DNA of 11,779 nucleotides from UBA1715 sp045600045 (GTDB lineage Bacteria > Bacteroidota > Bacteroidia > Bacteroidales > UBA1715), in the NCBI GenBank assembly GCA_045600045.1, contig JAZRXD010000027.1, forward strand, positions 1-11,779, written 5' to 3'. This document shows, one piece after another, positions 6,962 to 11,779 of this stretch. A model generated the notes under the pieces. The model saw nothing but the letters and a program-made list of their open reading frames with translations. It ran no database searches and was not told the origin of the DNA. The position numbers were made by a program, and so were the translations under genes. How positions within the stretch are numbered: the stretch's first letter is position 1; the number at the start of each line of letters is the position of its first letter.

Positions 6962-7806
6962 TCTTTCAATGCTTTTATAATTCTATCTTTCCCAAATAAA
7001 TCTTTAACTATTTCGCAGTGCGTCAATCCTAAAGACTCAAACAAAAGTACGGTTTCTTTGCCAAACGATTCGTTTATTTCGCAATAAACTTTGCCTCCAT
7101 TCACGAGATTTTGCGCAGCAAATTTTGCGATAGCCTTATAAAACCGAAGCGGATCGGCATCATCGACAAACAAAGCCAAATGCGGTTCGTAGTCGAGCAC
7201 ATTCGCACGCATTTCGGACTTTTCAACGTTGCACACGTACGGCGGATTGCTCACAACCACACTGCAACCAGCAAACTGCGACATGAATGTTTCATCCTGC
7301 ATGTCGCCCAAACGAAAATCGACAGCAACATTGTTCGTCCCGGCGTTTTCCACTGCAACCGACAATGTTTTTTCCGAAACGTCGATTGCTTGAATCTGAG
7401 CGTTTTTTAGATTCTTTGCAAGAGAAACAGCAATGCAACCACTTCCCGTTCCCAAATCGATTATTTTGCCCCTGCAATCGGAATTTTCGCGAACAATTAT
7501 ATCGACCAATTCCTCCGTTTCGGGACGAGGAATCAACACCGACGGATTGACAGCAAACTGCAAGCCATAGAAATCGGCTTTGCCACGCACATACTGGACA
7601 GGTTCCGCTGTAACCAACCGATGCAAACACGAAACGAAGTATTCGATTTGTTCGGAAGACAAAACTCTGTCGCGGTCAACAATCAACGATGTGGGTGTGA
7701 ACGACAAATCTTCGGCAACCAATTCAAAAATCGATTGTATTTCTTTTGGCCCATAAAGTATTGCCAATTCACGCTGAAATTCTATTTTTACATCTGTAAT
7801 TGTCAT
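6958..7806 (-). CDS. prmC: Peptide chain release factor N5-glutamine methyltransferase
   Basis: A 282-residue SAM-dependent methyltransferase (formerly HemK) that methylates the Gln of the GGQ loop in release factors RF1 and RF2. The N-terminal helical substrate-binding domain covers about residues 1-85. LIPRPETEEL lies at 91-100, SAM motif I DLGTGSGCIAVSL starts at 117, and the catalytic NPPY tetrapeptide is at 187-190 (VVVSNPPYV). Length is normal. The gene leads a two-gene operon: its TGA shares bases with the mrp ATG (ATGA, 6958-6961). ribD starts divergently only 44 bases away. A TAATTTTG element ends about 5 bases before the ATG, so the mRNA may have almost no 5' leader. Confidence 0.96.
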   Translation of the reverse strand: MTITDVKIEFQRELAILYGPKEIQSIFELVAEDLSFTPTSLIVDRDRVLSSEQIEYFVSCLHRLVTAEPVQYVRGKADFYGLQFAVNPSVLIPRPETEELVDIIVRENSDCRGKIIDLGTGSGCIAVSLAKNLKNAQIQAIDVSEKTLSVAVENAGTNNVAVDFRLGDMQDETFMSQFAGCSVVVSNPPYVCNVEKSEMRANVLDYEPHLALFVDDADPLRFYKAIAKFAAQNLVNGGKVYCEINESFGKETVLLFESLGLTHCEIVKDLFGKDRIIKALKE

Positions 7807-7810
7807 ACGG

Positions 7811-7818
7811 CAAAATTA
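7811..7818 (-). promoter_or_regulatory. -7 promoter element for prmC-mrp
   Basis: The minus strand reads TAATTTTG, an exact TAnnTTTG match. Only four bases separate its last G from the prmC ATG (7806-7804). If functional, transcription would begin at or next to the start codon. No clear -33 box is visible. Confidence 0.4.
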
Positions 7819-7850
7819 CATACAATTCATTTAGGAAATAAGTATTCGGA

Positions 7851-8894
7851 ATGCAGAATTACAACGAGGACGAAAAATATATGCAGCGATGCCTTGATTT
7901 AGCTCGACAAGCGTTTGGCAACACATATCCGAACCCTATGGTCGGTTGCGTGATTGTGCACAACGGAGAAATTATCGGGGAAGGATTCCACCATAAAGCC
8001 GGAGAGCCACACGCCGAAGTCAATGCTATACGTTCCGTGAAAAATCCGGAATTGCTTTCGGAAAGCACATTGTATGTTAGCCTTGAACCTTGTGCACATT
8101 TTGGAAAAACACCGCCCTGCGCCGATTTGATTGTTTCGAAGAATGTTAAACGCGTGGTAGTTGGCTGCGTGGATTCATTCAGCAAAGTTTCGGGCAAAGG
8201 AATCGAAAAGTTGCAAAACGCCGGCATTCCTGTCACTGTGAATGTATTGGAAAAAGAATCACGTTTTCTGAACCGAAGATTTTTTACGTTCCACGAACAG
8301 AAACGTCCGTATATTATTCTGAAATGGGCCCAGACAGCCGACGGATTCATCGACAAACTACCAGCCGAAAAGCCCTCGGCAAAAGGTGTTCGGATAACCG
8401 ACGACGCATGCCTGAAAATGGTCCACCAATGGAGAGCCGAAGAACAGGCGATTTTGGTGGGGACAACCACAGCCGTTTGCGACAATCCGAGTCTCACAAC
8501 CCGATTGGTTCCCGGCAAAAATCCTCTCCGCCTGGCGTGGGACATACACAACAAAATAGACAACGCGAGCAACCTGAAAGACTGTAGCACGCCAACAATC
8601 ATATTCACTGCGAAAGAGCAGAAATCTTCGCCAAACGTGGAATACCACAAAATTAGCGGAAACATTCTCGAAGAAACACTCGCCTATCTGTACGAAAAAG
8701 GTATCCAATCGTTGATAGTTGAAGGCGGAGCAAAAACACTTCAAACATTCATCGACGCCGAAATGTGGGACGAAGCCCGCATATTCACAACAAAGGAAAA
8801 GCTTGGCAACGGCATTTCGTCACCAAACTTCCAATATAAAACGTCAACAAATTCTTTCGTGGGTAACGCCCAACTGTCGATAATCTACCGTTAG
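7851..8894 (+). CDS. ribD: Bifunctional riboflavin biosynthesis deaminase/reductase
   Basis: A 347-residue enzyme that deaminates 2,5-diamino-6-ribosylamino-4(3H)-pyrimidinone 5'-phosphate and then reduces the ribosyl side chain with NADPH, steps 2 and 3 of riboflavin synthesis. The N-terminal zinc deaminase (about 1-145) has TYPNPMVGCVIV, the ligand and catalytic pair His54/Glu56 in GEPHAEVNAI, and Cys81 and Cys90 in EPCAHFGKTPPCAD. The C-terminal reductase has LKWAQTADGFI, GTTTAVCDNPSLTTR and LIVEGGAKTLQTFI. The start at 7851 is kept because NEDEKYMQRCLDLAR matches the usual N-terminus; an ATG at 7881 would clip it. It is not next to other rib genes here. Its 3' end overlaps the parC stop by 4 bases, with no terminator between. 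Confidence 0.96.
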   Translation: MQNYNEDEKYMQRCLDLARQAFGNTYPNPMVGCVIVHNGEIIGEGFHHKAGEPHAEVNAIRSVKNPELLSESTLYVSLEPCAHFGKTPPCADLIVSKNVKRVVVGCVDSFSKVSGKGIEKLQNAGIPVTVNVLEKESRFLNRRFFTFHEQKRPYIILKWAQTADGFIDKLPAEKPSAKGVRITDDACLKMVHQWRAEEQAILVGTTTAVCDNPSLTTRLVPGKNPLRLAWDIHNKIDNASNLKDCSTPTIIFTAKEQKSSPNVEYHKISGNILEETLAYLYEKGIQSLIVEGGAKTLQTFIDAEMWDEARIFTTKEKLGNGISSPNFQYKTSTNSFVGNAQLSIIYR

Positions 8895-11524
8895 AACAAC
8901 GACATTTGTTCGCCCGACATCGGATTGCCGGAAGGAGTATCGTCGTCGTCCCATTTGTCGGGCGAGATTGGTTCCGAATTTTCCGGTTCCTGTTCTTCTG
9001 GCGGAAGTTCCTTTTCCAATGGTTCAACAAATTCCATCATATCGATAGTGTAGTTGGAAATTCGTTTTCCCTTGGCTTTGAAACCTTTCACAGCAATAAA
9101 TTCATCCACATCGATATATTCCATCTCGCGATTGGCGTGTTTTCCTCCAAAGCTCAAGCATAGCTGCGGGAATCTATCGTCGTTAATCTTCAGCAATTTG
9201 GAGCCTTCGGCTTCGGGTAAGAAACTTACATATTTCGAAGATTCCTCAATCTTGAAACGTTTGATGTAGTTCAAATCCTGTTCGGCATCGTAAACCAATG
9301 CAGTCCAAATTTTGCGTTCATCGTATTTCTCGATTCTTAAAATAGGATATTCAAAGTGATTGCTCAAATCAAACGTTGTTAAAGCAAATCGCCCATCTTC
9401 GGTAATCACCAAAATTCTGTCGGACCCCTTGAATTCGCCAAGGAAAGTACCGTAGCCGGCATCGTTCAATCGTTTGGTTTCCTCGTTGAAGTAAATCTTA
9501 CGTCCGCCAAGTGTGGAAACACCTTCTTCAATCTTCACAATCTTGTAGGCTGGATGTTTTGTAAGAATGTTTCCCTTAGATGTTTTTCCTTTGATTGCCA
9601 ACGTACTGAAATCAACTTCGAAAATCGGTTTGCGCAGATGCAAATCCTGACGAAGATATACTTTTATGATTTCGGCCTCGCCATTCGGATTTGCGCTGAA
9701 ATACAAAATTTTGGTTTTAGCACTTCCAAGCGTTAAATCGTATTCCCTATCGCGGGTAACACCGGTTACCGGAAAACGTTTGATATACGTCACTCCAGTT
9801 TTTCCATCGCGGTAGGCCACGTTGTAAATTGTGCGCTCGTCGTTCTTGTGGAATACGGCAATATGAATGATTTCCGTTCCGAAAAATGCCTTGTCGGAAA
9901 CTTTCGAAATTTTGAATTTACCATTTTGCTGGAACACGATAATATCGTCGATATCGGAGCAATCGCACACAAATTCGTCTTTCTTCAAACTTGTTCCCAC
10001 AAATCCTGTTTCGTAGTTCGCATACAATTTCGTATTGGCATTCACAACCTGTGCCACCTCAATTTGTTCGAAGTTTCGGATTTCGGTCCTACGTTGTTTA
10101 TCTTTTCCGTATTTTTCTTTGATATGTTCGTAATACTGAATGGTGTAGTCAATAATATGGGCAAGATTGTTCTTCACCTCTTCCATATCGGCTTCCAGCT
10201 TCTTGATGTATTCGTCGGTTTTGAAAGCATTATATTTTGAAATACGTTTGATTGGGATGTTCGACAACGTAACACAATCTTCGTGTGTAACTTCGCGCCA
10301 AAAATCTTTGACGTACGGTTTCAAACCTTTGTCGATAGTGGAAATGATGTCTTCCTCGGTTTTACAAGGTTTGATTTTCTCGTACACTTCTTTTTCAATG
10401 AAAATCTTTTCCAACGAGGTACGCATCCAACTTTCCTTGAGTTCCTGCAACGATATTTCGAGTTCACGGCGAAGAAGATCGACGGTTCTGTCGGTATTTT
10501 TACGCAAAATGTCGGAAACACTCAACGAAAGAGGTTTTTGTTCGTAAATCACATTGGTGTTAGGCGAAAGCGAAACGGCGCATTTTGTGAACACATATAA
10601 AGCGTCGATTGTTTCGTCGGCCGAAACATTGGCAGGAAGCGTTATAAGAATATCGGCCGTGGCTGCTGTGTTATCGTCGATGTGTTTTATTTTGATTTTA
10701 CCTTCCTCGTTTGCCTTGAGAATGGAATCGATTACCGACGAAGTGGTTTCGCCGTAAGGAATTTCGACAATCTCCAACGTTTTGTTGTCGATTTTGTTGA
10801 TACGGGCACGTACACGCACGCGACCGCCAGATTGTCCGTCGTTGTATTTCGACACGTCAATCAAACCACCTGTAGGAAAATCGGGATAGAGTTCGAACGG
10901 TTCGTTTTTTAAGTATGCTATGCTGGCGTCAATCAATTCGTTGAAATTGTGCGGCAAAACTTTGCACGCCATACCAACCGCAATACCTTCAATACCCTGA
11001 GCCAACAACAACGGAAACTTAACTGGCAACACTACCGGTTCTTTATTACGGCCATCGTACGACGGAACAAATTCCGTGATTTTTGAGTTGAACAACACAT
11101 CCAAAGCAAAACGCGAAAGACGAGCCTCGATATAACGGCCAGCAGCCGCGCCATCGCCTGTGTAGATGTTCCCCCAGTTTCCCTGCGTATCGATGAGCAA
11201 ATCCTTTTGACCAAGTCCCACAAGAGCATCGTAGATACCGGCATCGCCGTGAGGGTGCAACTTCATGGTATCGCCCACAATGCTCGCCACCTTATTGTAG
11301 AGGCCGTCGTGCTTTTCCTTCATCACGTAAAGCACACGTCGTTGAACCGGCTTCAATCCATCTTCCAAATATGGTATCGCACGGTCGGTAATTACATACG
11401 AAGCATAGTCAAGAAACCAATCTTGAAAATAATCTCCAATGTAACGAATGTTTTGTACCGACGCCTCTGGCGCAAGTTCTTCTTGTTGTGAATGATCTAA
11501 AATGTCGTCTTTTTGCTCGTCCAT
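8891..11524 (-). CDS. parC: DNA topoisomerase IV subunit A (ParC), long Bacteroidota form
   Basis: An 877-residue type IIA topoisomerase breakage-reunion subunit that, with ParE, decatenates daughter chromosomes. Key sites are DRAIPYLEDGLKPVQRRVL (about 47-65), the quinolone-region motif HPHGDAGIYDAL (90-101), catalytic Tyr131 in GAAAGRYIEARLSRFA, and EGIAVGMACKVLPHNF. A long coiled-coil/tower segment and a C-terminal pinwheel region follow (about 500-800); no GyrA-box is seen, favouring ParC over GyrA. The last roughly 50 residues are acidic and low-complexity (KELPPEEQEPENSE, KWDDDD) and end in QMSLF. It is longer than E. coli ParC (752), as is usual for Bacteroidota. parE is not in the window. 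The convergent ribD shares stop-codon bases. A possible -7 element is at 11565-11558, and the CRISPR array ends 99 bases upstream in the same direction. Confidence 0.94.
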   Translation of the reverse strand: MDEQKDDILDHSQQEELAPEASVQNIRYIGDYFQDWFLDYASYVITDRAIPYLEDGLKPVQRRVLYVMKEKHDGLYNKVASIVGDTMKLHPHGDAGIYDALVGLGQKDLLIDTQGNWGNIYTGDGAAAGRYIEARLSRFALDVLFNSKITEFVPSYDGRNKEPVVLPVKFPLLLAQGIEGIAVGMACKVLPHNFNELIDASIAYLKNEPFELYPDFPTGGLIDVSKYNDGQSGGRVRVRARINKIDNKTLEIVEIPYGETTSSVIDSILKANEEGKIKIKHIDDNTAATADILITLPANVSADETIDALYVFTKCAVSLSPNTNVIYEQKPLSLSVSDILRKNTDRTVDLLRRELEISLQELKESWMRTSLEKIFIEKEVYEKIKPCKTEEDIISTIDKGLKPYVKDFWREVTHEDCVTLSNIPIKRISKYNAFKTDEYIKKLEADMEEVKNNLAHIIDYTIQYYEHIKEKYGKDKQRRTEIRNFEQIEVAQVVNANTKLYANYETGFVGTSLKKDEFVCDCSDIDDIIVFQQNGKFKISKVSDKAFFGTEIIHIAVFHKNDERTIYNVAYRDGKTGVTYIKRFPVTGVTRDREYDLTLGSAKTKILYFSANPNGEAEIIKVYLRQDLHLRKPIFEVDFSTLAIKGKTSKGNILTKHPAYKIVKIEEGVSTLGGRKIYFNEETKRLNDAGYGTFLGEFKGSDRILVITEDGRFALTTFDLSNHFEYPILRIEKYDERKIWTALVYDAEQDLNYIKRFKIEESSKYVSFLPEAEGSKLLKINDDRFPQLCLSFGGKHANREMEYIDVDEFIAVKGFKAKGKRISNYTIDMMEFVEPLEKELPPEEQEPENSEPISPDKWDDDDTPSGNPMSGEQMSLF

Positions 11525-11557
11525 ACTTAAAATTTGGTGTCAAATTTCGTAAAAAGA

Positions 11558-11565
11558 CAAGAATA
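11558..11565 (-). promoter_or_regulatory. Weak candidate -7 element for parC
   Basis: The minus strand reads TATTCTTG, 7 of 8 matches to TAnnTTTG, 33 bases before the parC ATG. No convincing -33 box is at the expected spacing. It lies in the AT-rich stretch between the CRISPR array and parC. Confidence 0.25.
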
Positions 11566-11623
11566 ATAACGACTTACAAGAAAGAAGATTTAACCAAGAA
11601 ATTCACAAAAAGATGTTTGATGT

Positions 11624-11659
11624 ATCCACAATAGTAGAAATTAAATACTCTGTTTAGAG
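11624..11659 (-). repeat. Variant terminal CRISPR repeat
   Basis: This copy differs from the 36-nt consensus at one position, 11627 (C on the plus strand instead of T). In the crRNA the handle ends GUGGAU rather than GUAGAU. The altered base faces U in the stem, so an A-U pair becomes a G-U wobble and the hairpin is kept. It is the last repeat before the flank leading to parC. Confidence 0.9.
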
Positions 11660-11779
11660 AAAACAGTTGATAGTCTTTCCCGTAGTCGATCTACAATAGT
11701 AGAAATTAAATACTCTGTTTAGAGCAACATTTTGGCGATATATGCGAGTAGATCTACAATAGTAGAAATTAAATACTCT
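11624..11779 (-). CRISPR. Type V-A (Cas12a) CRISPR array, leader-distal end, continues past the window edge
   Basis: There are three 36-nt repeats: 11624-11659, 11689-11724 and 11752-11779 (28 nt visible, cut by the edge). They are separated by unrelated spacers of 29 nt (11660-11688) and 27 nt (11725-11751). On the minus strand each repeat starts CTCTAAACAGAGTATTT and ends with AATTTCTACTATTGTAGAT. This is the Cas12a crRNA handle, whose UCUAC/GUAGA stem and four-base loop lie directly 5' of the guide. The handle therefore fixes transcription as right to left. The first repeat on the left carries one base change, fitting the degenerate leader-distal repeat of many arrays. The leader, newer spacers and any cas genes would lie to the right. 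No cas gene is in this window, and no spacer match to the rest of the window was noticed by eye. Confidence 0.95.

Noticed and set aside
7859..8665. Long (268-codon) minus-strand ORF inside ribD
   Set aside because: It is fully antisense to a clear ribD whose catalytic motifs are all intact. Its sequence shows no domain and it is a frame shadow.
11580..11612. Degenerate fourth repeat left of the array (AAGAAATT resembling part of the repeat)
   Set aside because: Only about eight bases resemble the repeat, in AT-rich sequence, and no handle stem can be formed.
11660..11751. Self-targeting spacers
   Set aside because: Comparing both spacers by eye with the rest of the window found no matching protospacer. 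The wider genome could not be checked.

Overview
The window looks like a chromosomal segment of a Bacteroidota (Bacteroidales-type) bacterium. The evidence is the protein variants (a Mrp protein without the CxxC motif, a long ParC with an acidic tail), starts with no obvious Shine-Dalgarno sequence, several matches to the Bacteroidota -7 promoter element TAnnTTTG, and a remnant resembling a type IX secretion (T9SS) C-terminal sorting domain. Base composition is moderate to AT-rich, and the gene at the left edge is visibly more AT-rich than the rest.

Layout, left to right. Bases 1-584 (minus) hold the N-terminal 194 codons of a secreted, probably outer-membrane beta-barrel protein cut by the window edge. 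Just upstream of it, at 589-756 (minus), is a short ORF whose last 39 residues resemble a T9SS sorting domain with no passenger protein, so it is probably gene debris. Then come lepA (803-2593, minus) and a secreted glycoside hydrolase family 9 enzyme (2665-4356, minus). Divergent from that is metY, O-acetylhomoserine sulfhydrylase (4574-5851, plus), closed by a strong bidirectional terminator (5878-5910) shared with the convergent prmC-mrp operon. prmC (6958-7806) and mrp (5936-6961), both minus, overlap by ATGA. ribD (7851-8894, plus) is divergent from prmC and meets parC (8891-11524, minus) tail to tail with overlapping stop codons. Upstream of parC, from 11624 to the right edge, is the leader-distal end of a CRISPR array.

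The CRISPR array is the most notable item. Three 36-nt repeats (the third cut by the edge) are separated by spacers of 29 and 27 nt. Read on the minus strand, each repeat ends in the Cas12a crRNA handle AATTTCTACTATTGTAGAT, with one wobble-preserving change in the last repeat. This points to a type V-A system whose leader, and perhaps its cas12a/cas1/cas2/cas4 genes, would lie beyond the right edge. No cas gene is inside the window.

The other genes are mostly housekeeping: translation (LepA, PrmC), Fe-S/P-loop (Mrp), methionine and riboflavin synthesis (MetY, RibD) and chromosome decatenation (ParC). The accessory elements are the GH9 enzyme, the left-edge secreted protein with the T9SS remnant, and the CRISPR array. 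No tRNA, rRNA, insertion sequence or known riboswitch was recognised, and there is no gene-free stretch longer than about 220 bases.
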